The notes beneath the pieces were generated by a model that was given only the letters and a program-made list of their open reading frames with translations, had not been told where the DNA came from and did no database searches. The position numbers and the translations under genes are program-made. This document shows, one piece after another, positions 22,320 through 34,400 of a stretch of 64,000 nt of DNA (positions are counted from its first letter, which is position 1; every line of letters begins with the position of its first letter). Source of the DNA: Hippophae tibetana (lineage: Eukaryota; Streptophyta; Magnoliopsida; Rosales; Elaeagnaceae); the NCBI GenBank assembly GCA_037013495.1, contig CM072812.1, positions 40,328,501 through 40,392,500 on the forward strand, in the 5' to 3' direction.

Positions 22320-23435
22320 ACTGATAATTGGAAGAACAAGTGTACAAGATTGCAAATAAGGCATGCAAGGAATACCAAACTTTCAAATTGGCTAGAAATT
22401 ATGTGTTTTCATACTTGAAACCACTTAATGAACAAGAACTATACAAAATCCCTGAAGAGCACCCTTGAATTGAACCCCAAGTATGGAAAGAATTCATGGA
22501 TTATAGATGTGCTTATGAGTTTCAAATCATTAGGGAAGAACATCAAAATATATAAATGCAAAACATTCTTCCTAACCGTAATATGAGGCCATTAAATCCC
22601 GAAGTTAGACAAAAAATGGTATTATTAAGTTGTTAATTTATAATTATTTTCATCAAATTTAAGTTGATTTCATGGTTAATAAATTTATTTAATTTATGTC
22701 GGAAGTTGAATTGAATAGATCGGTTACCCAATCTGAATTGTATATAGAAATAAAGATCCTCAAAACAAAGAAGTCAAGACCAATGACTAAACGAGGAAAA
22801 AGAACAACTTAATAAGTTGGTTAGTAATTTAACTTGATACAAAGTCCTTATGTTTTTTTGTATATTGATGTAATAATGTATGATATGTATTTTTTGCTTT
22901 ATTATTTGTAGATAGTTGTTCAAAAACAAATAGCCAAGGGTGAAATGATCAAACAACTAGGGAAAGATGCGATATATGATGGTTAGGGGAGGAAGCCAAT
23001 ATGATGGCTATATGGATTTTTTTAATATTCCAAAACAAAGGCCTTAGATGGTCAGTAAGGAGAAGTACTATAAAATTGAAGAAGAATTGAACTCTCTTAA
23101 GGCCTCAATGATAAGTGAGATTGTCACTTTAAAGCAATATTAATCATAACACATGTCAGGAATGGAACCATACTATTATCAGGGCATATCTTATTAGCCA
23201 GGCATGCCACCATCCATACTCGGCATACCACCATACATGCCAGCCATGCCACATATGCAATCTCATGGTGCCCAACCTATATCATCTGTGGGATATAGTC
23301 ATCCTATTGGTACTCCATTTATGCCAGGAATTCAGATGCAATCAATAGTGGTTCAATATCTCCAATGCAATCTGTGTATTCTTACCATCCATCGCATGAT
23401 GAATGTTTTGACAATAATGTCCTTATAATAGCTAC
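22320..23435 (+). pseudogene. CACTA second protein remnant (plant transposase, Ptta/En/Spm type)
   Basis: Readable pieces are KIPEEHP near 22,449, VWKEFMDYRCAYEFQIIREE near 22,480, and SVTQSELYIEIKILKTKK near 22,717. These correspond in order to the (I)P...W..FVD, kk.r and RAELYI.THT.KDG parts of plant En/Spm transposase_24-like proteins. A Pro/Met-rich low-complexity tail is open at 23,204-23,428 (PPSILGIPPYMPAMPHMQSH). Introns and decay cannot be separated by eye. Confidence 0.6.
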
Positions 23436-23569
23436 CCCATAAGGGAGTCTTCCACCATTTGATGAATACTTTATTGTATGATTTAAATCTTATATAGATA
23501 GTCTATTATTTTTTTTATTATATATTTTATTTATTATATATAACGTTTAAATTTTTTATAGAATATGAA

Positions 23570-25140
23570 ATATTTGTTGAAACATCCATCATCTACGAAC
23601 TATGTTGTTATTCGAATGGTACAAAAATTGAGCGATGATCAAATGATTCATAATCAATACTTGCCAAATTATTGGCTAATAGTAATTGATCTAGCATTAC
23701 TCCATCAATTTCCACTACCTAGTTGTGATAAATTTTAATATGGTATTATTTTTGTTACTTTAGATACAACTGTTTTTACTACTATTATATTATTATTCTT
23801 TTATTGTTAATAGCGTATATAATATCTCTTCTTTAGTCTATTATATCAGAATTAGTAAGTGTGGCACATTTTAGAGATATAAATCAAGTATATCGTGGCA
23901 ATTCTATGTCTAGTGGACAATCATCATGCACTAAGTCATTTAAGAAGAAGCCATGAAAAAAGTATAGTTATGAATATGCTTTATAATTTAACAGAAATCT
24001 TGGTTCTTTGATGACTATTTTTGCGAGAAAGATTAGCGAAAATGATGGATGAAATGTGCCACTTTCTAGAGAAATTTTTTGCATAGACATTGGGCAAACA
24101 TATATATTGATCGAGTGCATATTGTAACTTTTTGATTTTCAAATGATTGATTTAAGTATAATTAAAGTGTAGACAAGGTGATTCCATAATCAATAAATAA
24201 CTTCCACTTATATAGAACATATAATTATATTTATAGTATCTAATTATTTATATATATTTATTTTATATAGGGCGTGTTATTATCTACTTCAAGCTTATCA
24301 CCTATCACACTTAGCAATGTTCTATAATTGATCATTTTTCAATCAATATCAAGGGCATGGTGTTAGCATCAGAGCTAAACAATTATGTGATATGACATTA
24401 ACACTTAACAGAAATTGAAAGTTGATAATCTCTTAGCCACTAAATTTTAAACAAGGCCAAGATCATTGGATATTGATAATCCTTGGTCTATATGGAAATT
24501 ATGTTTGGTATTGTGACTCAAGTTCCATAGAATTCAATAAAGACACAAAACAGTTGTTGAAATGTAAGAGTTATAGTTAACTATTTTTCTTCTATTGTTC
24601 TTTGTAATATTTAATAAAGAACTAATTATTTTAAACTTTGATAGGGCATGGATGCTATGGAACAAGTGTAGAGGCATTTCCCTTAAAAACTCACGTAAGC
24701 TTATATGAGATAATGTTATGGTATGTACAAGCGAATATTAATAATTTAATTAATTTTACTATTGAATAATAAAGATTTTCATATATAAAAAACCATGTAC
24801 ACTAGTTTTTTGTAGGTTCCATGACAAAATGATGGAGTCATTTGTGCTTACTTTGTCATAAAAATTTATGGGTGAAATCACCTCAAATATCAACATTCCA
24901 ATTAAAGATGTAGTAATCTTTTTTACTAATATACGTTTTAAACATATATAAGTTATTTTTGTAAATTCATAATATTACATTCTTATTTTGCTTTTAAATA
25001 CATGTAGTTCTTTGGTTGGAAAATATTCGGCTATAATATGAAATTTTTTGTGGATTTAAAGAAGAATGAAAAGAACACATACTTCAAATTATTGCATCAC
25101 AAGAAGAATCAGAAGAAGAATTTGATGATATTGAATAGCA
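23570..25140 (+). pseudogene. Ulp1-like (C48) protease remnant carried by the CACTA element
   Basis: Near 24,452 the sequence reads QGQDHWILIILGLYGNYVWY followed by CDSS, matching the HW..L.ID....YYLDS block that holds the catalytic His and Asp of Ulp1/SENP cysteine proteases. Near 24,827 QNDGVICAYFVIKIYG matches the Q...G...CGYFVM block with the catalytic Gln and Cys. Known family role: SUMO-specific proteolysis; Ulp1-like genes are recurrently captured by plant CACTA and Mutator-type transposons. The segments are separated by intron-like AT-rich spacers (24,560-24,640; 24,720-24,815; 24,910-25,005) and the frame is broken, so this is a pseudogene. The region before 24,240 has no firm similarity. 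Confidence 0.7.
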
Positions 25141-26270
25141 TACGACAACACCATGGAAATGTTTTTAATGCTTTAATTTCTCTATTCTTATGTCTCTAAA
25201 GTTTGGGCTTGATTGAGGGATGGTTGATAAATGTTTGATGAATGGTTAAGGGAATTAATTGTTGTTTGGACCTATTTCTCTACCCAAAATCCATCTCATC
25301 TCATTAGAGTTCCTTGGTAATTGTGAATGGGACATTGATAATGATTCTAAGTAACAAACCAAGCTTCCTCCTCCTGAAATAAAGTGGGAATATCACAAAA
25401 TTCATGACAAAAGAGGCATCATCACTTTATTTGTAATTTAAGTTAAATATATATATGTATTGTTTATAATTTATTTTTTGTAATAAATTTAATTCTCAAG
25501 TAATTAAGTATTATTTAATTTTTTTAATTATTTGAACTATTTAAAAACTCTTCAAATATATTTTGGTTTTTTCGGTTATCATGTGATCGAAAATAGGTAT
25601 TGAAAATAAGAGAAAATGGGAAAAATATCTTAAAACATATAAAATTTAAAGTCGATTCACAGATTGAATTGAGTTTAAATGTTATGTCTCCTTGTGGAAG
25701 TTCAAATGGTCACAAAGTGGAAAGTTCAAAGGGATGTTAAAATTGACGTCTTATTGAATAAAAAAGTGACAAACAATTATAAAACAATTAGTTTTTGTTG
25801 GGACTATATAAAGAGTTTGAATTTGAACATCTATTTCACCTTTTAAGTGTTTTTAAATCTTCCAAATCACATGCAAAAATATTTGAGAAAAAACTAACTT
25901 GTCAATTGTGAGGAATAAAAAACTCGTTCTTTCATTTGTATATCTACTTTTTAACATAGTTTATTGTGAGCTAAACATTTTTTAACTCATTGATTGTAAA
26001 TTTTTGGGTCAGATATCACCGAGTGAGTGAAAATCCAAGTTGTAGGTATCATTGAGTTTATGAGAAATCTTAAAGTAAGGGATCTCTAAGTGAAAAATGC
26101 TAGGGTGATGTATCAATAGGTTCTCGAATCTACTGTGCAGGATCAAAGTGTAAAATTATAAGAAATATAAAGTATAGTATCTTCAAGCAATTGAACTATA
26201 TGATGCCTAAATTTTCAATCAAAAAGGTTAACTTATTAAGAGAAATAACTCATGCTAACTATATATTCAA
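25141..26270. other. Unassigned stretch after the CACTA element
   Basis: No coding similarity recognised and no clear CACTA right end. 25,960-26,110 contains loosely repeated short words (ATTGAGTTTATGAGAAATC, TCACCGAGTGAGTG) but no array. Confidence 0.4.
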
Positions 26271-26810
26271 TTAAGTCATCATATTTTCTTATGTAAGACT
26301 TATTTGCACACCTAATAAGCCCCGTAAATGAGAATGCATATAGCCTATGTTTGGCATGAGATTCCAACCTAAAAGATTAATTAATTAGGATGAGTAGCCT
26401 ATCCTAAATATATAACCAATTTATCACTCATATTTTTCCAATATAAGACTTGTTTTCACACAAAACAATCCCCCTAAAACAAGAACACATTGTCCCTTAG
26501 ACTCAAACCATGCTCCAATACTAAGGAATGGTCATTTAACCGCATGCTTTAAATAGACATTCATACTCTACTAAGTTCACATGTGTGGTACGAAATGGCC
26601 AAAGAATATATGCCAAATTAATCAAACCTTAAGAATCCAAATGAGTTTAGAACAATATCAAGTAAATCTCTTTGCTTTCCAATGGAAGGCCCATCATTTG
26701 TTTAAAATTGGGCCACGTGCGCCACATTTATGAGTCCATTTTACCTTGAAAATCCATCTTATGTGTGCTCACGCAATGCAAATTGGGCCCTAACTCTGAT
26801 ATCACTTGTC
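26271..26810 (-). mobile_element. Fragment of copia-type leader / LTR next to element C
   Basis: The antisense primer-binding site CTCTGATATCA lies at 26,794-26,804. Two related segments, near 26,285 (GTAAGACTTATTTGCACACC, then AAGCCCC) and near 26,440 (TATAAGACTTGTTTTCACAC, then AATCCCCC), are about 155 bp apart. GATTCCAACCTAAAAGATTA near 26,362 repeats the element C LTR edge at 26,817, so an additional LTR edge or a rearranged copy is present. Confidence 0.5.
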
Positions 26811-27850
26811 TGTAAGGTTCCAACCCAAAAGATTAAATTTTTGGGTTGGAACTCCAGGCGCCAATTTTTTTTTAAATTAGCACTAGTGAAAGAAAAGTTC
26901 AAGTCCAATTTAGTTGGACAAAAAAATAATTATACATAATGGCAGAATAATAAACAATGTGAAAAATAAATAACACAGAAAGATTTAAGTGGTTCAACTT
27001 TTAAATATGAAAATTCTAATCCACTGATGATGACACAAAAAGTAAAATCCACTAACAAAAACCAAATTGAGAGCAAAACCATCAATGTTCAAATAAGCCA
27101 CTCAAAAAACCAATCCCCAAAATTAACTAGATAAATCTTTGCATAGAAATTAGTAATGCAAATAAACAAGAAATATAACTGTCGAACCTATAAGGTATTC
27201 AATGCTGCCTTTTTTTCTCTACACACGATGACAAGTCACAAAACGGATTACCGGTGGTGACAACCTTAAGTCTGAGAAAACATGTTTCCAAATGATGGTT
27301 GAATGAACGTTGGTAGAGAAATGACAGAAGACACAAATGTTCTTCACAATCTGCTAGAGCTATAAGACCATCTCTAATCCTTAACACCATTTTATATCAA
27401 ATTTTGCACCAAAGTTTTAGTTATCTTCAATCCACAATACTAAAAGGTACATCAAATATTACACCAAAAGTTATCTTTAATAATTTGTTTTACTAATTTT
27501 GCATCATATATTTAATTTTAATTTATTCTATATAATAAAAAGTCAATATATATTTTGCATCACACCACATTTGAGGCAATACTCTTCCTCGTACCAAATT
27601 TGGTGCAAGGCTAGAGATGTTCTAAGAAGATTTATATATATATGATGTCCTAGGGATCCATGCCAATTAAAAAAAGCCTATAATAATAGATTTTACCATT
27701 AAGTATATTATTTAATGTCAAAATTATGAAAATTCCATTAAATTAAAATATTGATGCTTTAAGTTATTAAATAACAAATTTCTATTTAGCACAAAAATAA
27801 ATCAAATTCATGAAATACGAAATTCTTCGGATCAGTAAATTATCATCGCC
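26811..27850 (-). mobile_element. LTR-like 3' end of copia element C, with a nested MITE
   Basis: The region lies between the RNase H end of element C and an antisense primer site. Its left edge is next to a perfect 14-bp inverted repeat, GTTCCAACCCAAAA (26,817-26,830) and its complement (26,839-26,852), with an 8-bp loop. AGATTTAAGTGGTTCAACTT near 26,981 resembles the GATTTACGTGGTTC motif often seen in antisense copia LTRs. The right boundary is uncertain. The open frame at 27,199-27,390 has no known motif. Confidence 0.5.
27366..27622. mobile_element. PIF/Harbinger (Tourist)-type MITE
   Basis: Terminal inverted repeats GACCATCTCTAATCC (left) and GAACATCTCTAGCC (right, reverse complement) are flanked on both sides by TAA (27,363-27,365 and 27,623-27,625). 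TAA/TTA 3-bp duplications are characteristic of this superfamily. Length 257 bp; no coding capacity. It sits inside the LTR-like end of copia element C. Confidence 0.8.
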
Positions 27851-27859
27851 CAATGTCCC

Positions 27860-29640
27860 AAACGGCGATCACATACTACAAACCCCAACCAAGTTCAAGC
27901 AATGCATAAACTTGTTAATTATAACTTGTTTGGTCAACATATTAGTTAGATTCTCTATCGTGGCTATCTTATTTACAATAATAGAACCCTAAAACATAAT
28001 ACCATGAATGAAGTGATACATAGTATTCTTAATCAAATATATCGCACTTTGATTATCATAAAATACAACAAAAGTATCCTAATGTAAATCCAAATCATAA
28101 ACCAAACCACTAAACCAAGTGATTTCCTTCATTGCTTCTATTTCTTCCACTTACTCTGATTTTTTAGTAGATAAAGCAACTGTAGATTTTAAAGTAGTCT
28201 TCCAACTAATAGCATAATGAGAGAGAGTGAAGACATAACATGTCAAAGATATTCTTCTATGTAAATCAGCAACATAATTAGAGTCTATATAGCCAATAAT
28301 GCTACAACAGTATTAAAACTCCTATCATATACCAAACCAAAATTAAAACCGCCTTTTAAATACCGAAGTATCCATTTTAGTACTGCTTACCAATAACCCT
28401 TACTAGGATTACTCATATATCTACTAACAACACTAATGCATGTGAAATTTCTAGATGAGAATAAACTATAGCGTACATTAAACTACCAACGTCACTAGCA
28501 TATGGAACCTGAGATATGTACCACTTTTCTTCTCCTAATTATGGTGATAGATCCAAAGACAATGAAATGCACAAATAACAGTTGACTCATATGTTTAGAC
28601 TCTTTCATACCAAAGTGTTTAAGAACTTTTTTAATATAACTTTTCTAAGACAAATAAATCTTGCCCACTTTTCAATCCCTATAAATTTTTGTGCCCTAAA
28701 TTTCCTTCCTAATAACAAATAGATAACTAAACCATCATGAAATATTGTATGATAAACATAAACTATCATAATCACTCCTAGAGTAATTATAATCAATCAT
28801 AAAATAATCAAATTGCTTATACCACTACTTAGGAGATTGCTTAAACCCATATAATTTTTTTTTCAATAAACAAACATGGTCTTCTTTACCTGGAACAACA
28901 AACCCCTTTGAATGATGCATATAAATATGTTCCTCAAGCTTACCATGTAAGGAAACTGTCTTAACATTAAATTGCTCCAATTTCATGTCAAATAGTGCAA
29001 TCATAACAAGTAACACACAGATGGAGCTATGTTTCACAACAAGTGAAAATACTTAATTGAAGTCGATACATTTCTTCTGACAATAGCCCTTTGCAACAAC
29101 AGGTGCCTTGAACCGAGTTACTTTAACCTTAGGTATCCCTTCCTTTTTCTTAAAGACCTATTTTTTCAACAATTTTCTGACCCATAGGTGACTTCACCAA
29201 TTTCCAAGTATGGCTCTTGGGAAGTGACTCAATCTCTTCATTCATAGCAACCAACAACTAAGCATACTCATCACAAGTGATAGCTTCATGATAACTAGAA
29301 GATTCGTGAACCTCAATAGACTATGCCACATATTATGGAAAAGAAATTAACTCTACATTTGCGTACCTCTAATGGCGTCAAATATCTCTTATTCCTTTAC
29401 CCTTAGTGATTATATATGGTTGCTCATATTGCTCCTCTACTACATCATGAGTAGAATCATCTACCTCATCCACATATGGTTGAATTGAAGTGACGTTTTG
29501 TACTTGATTAAGAGCTCCATTCTCAAGCTCTATCTGCTCATTAATATTGAGATCTTTACCTACAATAACATACTCTTTTTTCTTTTCCAACATGAAAAAA
29601 ATCATCAAATTTAACATATATGCTAATAAAAAATTTAGAT
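27860..29640 (-). pseudogene. Copia element C reverse transcriptase and RNase H (degenerate, minus strand)
   Basis: From high to low coordinates: 29,378-29,617 is an acidic linker before RT (IELENGALNQVQNV, ending ITKGKGIRDI). 28,825-29,037 is the RT palm block with FNVKTVSLHGKLEEHIYMHH and CLLKKKLYGFKQSPK. 28,605-28,796 and overlapping frames continue RT. RNase H is visible near 28,170-28,000 with a KKSE..EEIEAMKEITWF block and YDNQSAIYLIKNTMYH, ending in an ANMLTK-like segment near 27,935. gag, protease and integrase were not recognised upstream, so the 5' half appears missing. Multiple stops. Confidence 0.85.
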
Positions 29641-32290
29641 ACTTGAGTTCAACACATCACAATCTATAAATTTTTCTTTTGACTTAGCGCATTTAGCTAT
29701 ATTCTGTTTAACCTGACATTTATACTTTATCGAGTTCATAAATATGATAAAAAATGGTCAAATAACCTAAACCAAGTTAAGCACATCTCAAGAGTCCATA
29801 ATAGTCTAGAACGTAAAATTCTCATCATGATCTAACATGAAGACCTCCGTTCATTTGGAGGATCCTACTTTTTAAATTTAGGAATTTCTGCGTGAATATA
29901 AATAAAGTTTTTGTTGAATGATATAATTTAACACACATTATTTAAATTTCTGTAGAGACTTCCAATGACATGTGTAAAGTCTGTATGCATTTTTGGTAAA
30001 ATATTAGGGGGCACAGTGCCCAGAAATTTCCAAAAAGACAGAATAAAATGCTTTAATGTAACCCCACGATAATTCCATGGCCAGACCGAGAGATCTCAAT
30101 ATATCTAAAGTTAGAAACTCCAAAATTGACATCCCACCAAAAAGTAAAAAAGAAAAATAAATCACACAAATGAACAATCTTTGAATATTAGCCAATTGGC
30201 AACATAAAATAGATATGGAATAATAAGATCTAGCTAATTCACGTGGGTCTTTGGTATTGAAATCCTTTAAGAAGGAACACTTCATTTAATTAGTAATGCA
30301 TGACCTCCATATAGTTCCCTTAAAAAGTTAAATGTCTCCTTCAATTTATATTAGCTTCATTGTCCCTATCAGTACTGTTCTGAGCGTATGGGTACCATAA
30401 AAATCTCCCATTAATTAATAAAAATATTAACGAAGTAATAAGAGATTTATATTCTCTTGAAATTAATACTTGAGAACAAAAATTTATCACTTATGCTACT
30501 AAAATTTGTAAAAAGAGTTTTAATATCCTTTAAATTTATAGTTAATATCACTAATATTCTTAAATAATTAACTAAGTTAATATTCTATCTAATGATGTAT
30601 TTTCTTTTCTATGGTTTTGATACCAAATTGTGTCTAATTATTGTATAACACTAATTATTAATTCTTACATATTATAATTTAAAGGCAAATTTTTAAGTTT
30701 CTTATTAAAACAATATTTTAACTTTATATTTTTCTTGTGTTAATTTCATACAGATTTATGGCTAGTTTTTTTGTTTTCATTTTCTTATTTATTAGCTTTA
30801 TAAATATTATAAATAAATATTTAATCATTAAAAATCCTTATTTAACTTAGAATTATAATTATCATATTTAAATTTAATGATTCTGTAATAATCCTACATT
30901 TTGTTGTTCATTTTCTTTTATCACACATTATATGTCTCAACTTATTAAAGCCCTAATACCCTTCTAGTAATGGTCAAACTCTTACATTCGAATATGGTAT
31001 GACATCCAAATTAAACTAAGGTAGAGAATAGAAAAATGAATGCACTCTATTTTATTCATAATATTAATAATTATTACAATTTTAAAATCAAACTAAAAAC
31101 TTTTAAGAGATTTTGGGCCGCTCATAGTTTTTAAATATATAATTGTTAAATGAATAATTTTTAGAGTAGAGAGTTTTCTATTGTTGAAGCCGTGTCCAAC
31201 TAATAGAAATTAGGGTTCTTTTTATAGGACAAAAAATCACTATTTTATCTCTACTTTAATAATTTATTTAACTTTTTGCTTTTGGGTTTTGAATATAAGT
31301 CTTTTATTTCCTTGGCATGATCTGACGACTAAAGATATATATTCTACATCTTTATTTCTCCTTGTTGTTTTCTACCGATAGTCTTTTTTATGATATAGAC
31401 AATGAAACATCTTCATTTTTTCGATCTCTAACAGTAAATGCATTTGTGATCATTAATGATTTTTTTTTGTGAAAAAAAACACCTTCCTTGTTTCTTGAAT
31501 TTTTTTCAAATTCCTACTGTTATAATTTATTTCAAACTCACTAATTTTGGAAAGTGATTATAACCTTACTAATTGAGTAATTTACTTTGACTTCAGAAGA
31601 ATTGTTAATTTATTTGAGTTCATGATAGACACAACCATTGTGGTTTACTTAAATATTGTATTATTCTTTTTCATCTTTAATTACCAATGTATTTCTGAAT
31701 AATATTTCCCTGAATAGTATTAGTGATCATATTATCTATCCTAGGGTTTTCAACTTGCTTAGTGGTGATGGATGTTGTTGTAATGTTGTAAACTAATTCT
31801 TCACTATATAATCTGCAGTTATTAGTTTTGGTACTCTATAGTTGGCATAATTGTCTTACCTTTCATTCTATTAATGAAAACTCTGTGAGTTATTCTACTA
31901 CATTCAATAATAGCTTTGTTTGCCAATTATTTAAATTCATACTTTTAGACCATTATAGATTACATATATGTCTTTTAGAGTCTTATTTTCTGCTTCTTCA
32001 GCCTGATTAAGTTTTTTTTTTCAAAGATGCTTCTCTCTTCTAAACTATTAGGTTCTTCTTTCTCATTTTGAGTTCCTTCTTTAGAAGTTTTACCTTTCTT
32101 AAAATGAATCTCATATGTGGATTCTTCTTTAGAGTTTTTGAACTATTAAGTTCTTCATGTTTAATTTCTATCTCTAAAAGAGACTTTTCTAGGAATAAAA
32201 CCTCGGGTTGTTACTAAAGGATTTTTATCTCCTTTTTTTTATCTTGATCTTAATATTAAGATGTTCCATTTTTGCAAGAACAAAAATAAT
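29641..32290. other. Unassigned region between copia C and the pararetrovirus relic
   Basis: No firm gene. The minus-strand open frame at 30,004-30,285 (93 residues, containing LLFGGMSILEFLTLDILRSL) is the longest in the area. I do not recognise it; it has hydrophobic stretches and no catalytic motif and may be a fragment of a decayed gene or chance. The remainder is AT-rich, with 31,000-32,290 possibly the non-coding 3' part of the pararetrovirus unit. Confidence 0.35.
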
Positions 32291-34400
32291 TAAAAGTGTT
32301 CATTCTCTTGTAAGGGCATCTACTAAACAATTTTTGTTACCTAAAAGGTGTTCGACATCAAAATTATAGTCGTTAAACCACTATTATCATATGAATAATC
32401 CTCCTTATTTATAATCACCTACAATATTAGTTCTTAAAAAATAACCAAAATTTTTATCATCAATTCTGACAATGAATCTACAACTTATTATTTATATTAA
32501 AAAAAATTTAATACTATTTTTAATAACTAAATATTTTTTTTCATCATTGTGATAATTTAATTATGGACTATGGAAAGATCTAGATGCATATCTACAAAGA
32601 TATTCATCTTTATCATCTATTTTTCCTTTAAAAATTACTCCTAAATATTTATGTGAAACACTTGTTTCAATTACTATTCTATCATCTAAACCAAGATAAT
32701 ATAAAGTTAGTAAAAACTTTACATGTGTTTTTACCTTATCCATGTATAAAGTATCTTATTCTGTCCAATTCCAAACATGATCTTTTTTCAATTTTGTTTC
32801 TAAAGGTTTTCACATTTCTGCAAGCTTTTGATGTATGACTCAGCATATATTAAACATCCTAGGAATCTTTGTAATAGAGTATTGTCTTTTAATTTACTAG
32901 AAAATCCTCGAATCTTATTTAGTATATAGGACTATAGATTATGTTTTTCATCTTTCATTTCTAACTTTAAATATTTAAGTTTTTGCTGAACAGTTAATGT
33001 TTTCTTTTCAGAAAATAAAATCCATTATTTCTTACATTTTTATAGAATAATAATAATAATATCCAAAAATATTTATTTAATTCATTACTAAAAATCAAAA
33101 TATCATCTATGTCAACACAACAAATATTTTGTAATTTCTTACAGATGTTTTTCATATGCCTTTGAAAAATACATGTAGCTTGTTTTAATCTGAATGATAA
33201 AATAGTCAATCAGAATTATCCTTGGGGGAAAATAAATATAACTAGTTTTTCAGATTTCTCATATATTCTTATTTTCTAAAATTCACTTTTGGAGTTTAAA
33301 CTTGAGAACTATTTCTTTTCTTTTATTAATAATAATTCTTTTTTCTTTGGAATAAAGTATCCATCATCGAATTCTCTTTTTTTCTCTTCTTTTCAACTAA
33401 GAATGATGGACTAGAGTGTGGTGAATTACTTGATATTATGAGTTTTAGTTCCAAAAGTTCTTAAATTTGTTTTCCAAAATCAATCGTGTCATCTAGAGTA
33501 TAAATCATAGGTTTTACTCAAATGACTTTGTTAGGATTTCTTAGTTTCATATTAGCAATTATTTTAGATTTGTTTACTTTTATATCTAAGGGATTTTCTA
33601 AGCTTATTATTTTTAATAATTTTCTAATACATATTAAGACTTTATCTTCTTGAATTTCATTAATAAAGGAATTTTTTTCTTCTATATCTAATGAAATATT
33701 TTCTAAATAAGGTTTTTGTTGTTGCTTTGTGTGTATCTCACCGTGCTTTCACTTTATATATTTTTGCATAAAAGTTGAGTTTGATAGAATGAAAGTTTTT
33801 TTATTTTTGACACAAATAGTTTTACTAACTAGTATTGTTAGACTTATATTTTTAAAAGTATTGTTTCCTAAATTTAGATCATTTGAATGTTTTGTATTTT
33901 TATATTTTTTCATAATTTCGCTTATAAGATTTTATATTACATTCATATTTTTATGGCATTCTAAAATCTCTTGTATCACATAATTGTATCACATAAGATT
34001 GTATCATTTTCTCTTATTTGATTGTATTCTTTTCTTTCTCGATATTTAATAATTATCTAATTTTAAAGACTTTTTATTCTTCCTCCTAAGGTATCTTGTA
34101 TAGCTTTCCTATTTCTTTTATTACATCATTTTGTTATGATTTTATGTAATGTTTTAGGTAATTTTTAAGAAAAAAAATCTTTATAAGTTTCTTGCATAGA
34201 GAGTAGTAACTTATGATAATATATTTAATATTCACAAATAAGGGAATATATATAACACATGTCATATATTTCCATATTTGTTAAAGGCAATTTAGCTTTC
34301 TTAATTTCATTTTCACTAGATTCAATGATATGTCTATCTTTTTTCTTGCTAGGACCTACCCTAAGTTCACTAGTACTTAAGGAAGTCCTAATGCATATTA
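32291..34400 (-). pseudogene. Endogenous pararetrovirus relic: capsid-like, protease/RT and RNase H parts
   Basis: Minus-strand reading from high to low coordinates. A capsid-type segment (about 34,330-34,030) is followed by a decayed protease stretch. RT begins near 33,520, with the SPHSSPSFLVEKK entry motif near 33,400. It continues in the open frame 32,994-33,209, where FRLKQATCIFQRHM and the catalytic VDIDDIL box are visible. RNase H is in 32,561-32,743 (KYLGVIFKG, then LCRYASRSFHSP) and a degraded C-terminal part reaches about 32,300. These motifs and their order are typical of Caulimoviridae, not of LTR retrotransposons: no integrase and no LTRs are seen. Many stops and frameshifts are present, so it cannot encode a working polyprotein. 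Genus not assigned. Confidence 0.82.

Larger units (their letters stand above)
17630..25140 (+). mobile_element. Degenerate En/Spm (CACTA) transposon
   Basis: The left end is proposed at CACTAGCCATG (17,630). It is followed by subterminal inverted strings GTTAACACGTAG and CTACGTGTTAAC around an ACCGACGCTAC core (17,650-17,692), an arrangement common in plant CACTA ends. Downstream on the same strand come a transposase-associated zinc domain, TNP2, DUF4218-like and DUF4216-like regions, an En/Spm second-protein region and a Ulp1-like region. I did not find a matching right terminal repeat, so the 3' limit is only the last recognised coding similarity. The element is not autonomous: frames are broken throughout. 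Confidence 0.78.

Noticed and set aside
32994..33209. RT motif assigned to a gypsy retrotransposon
   Set aside because: The RT entry and catalytic blocks followed by RNase H, with a capsid-type segment upstream and no integrase or LTRs, fit a pararetrovirus better.
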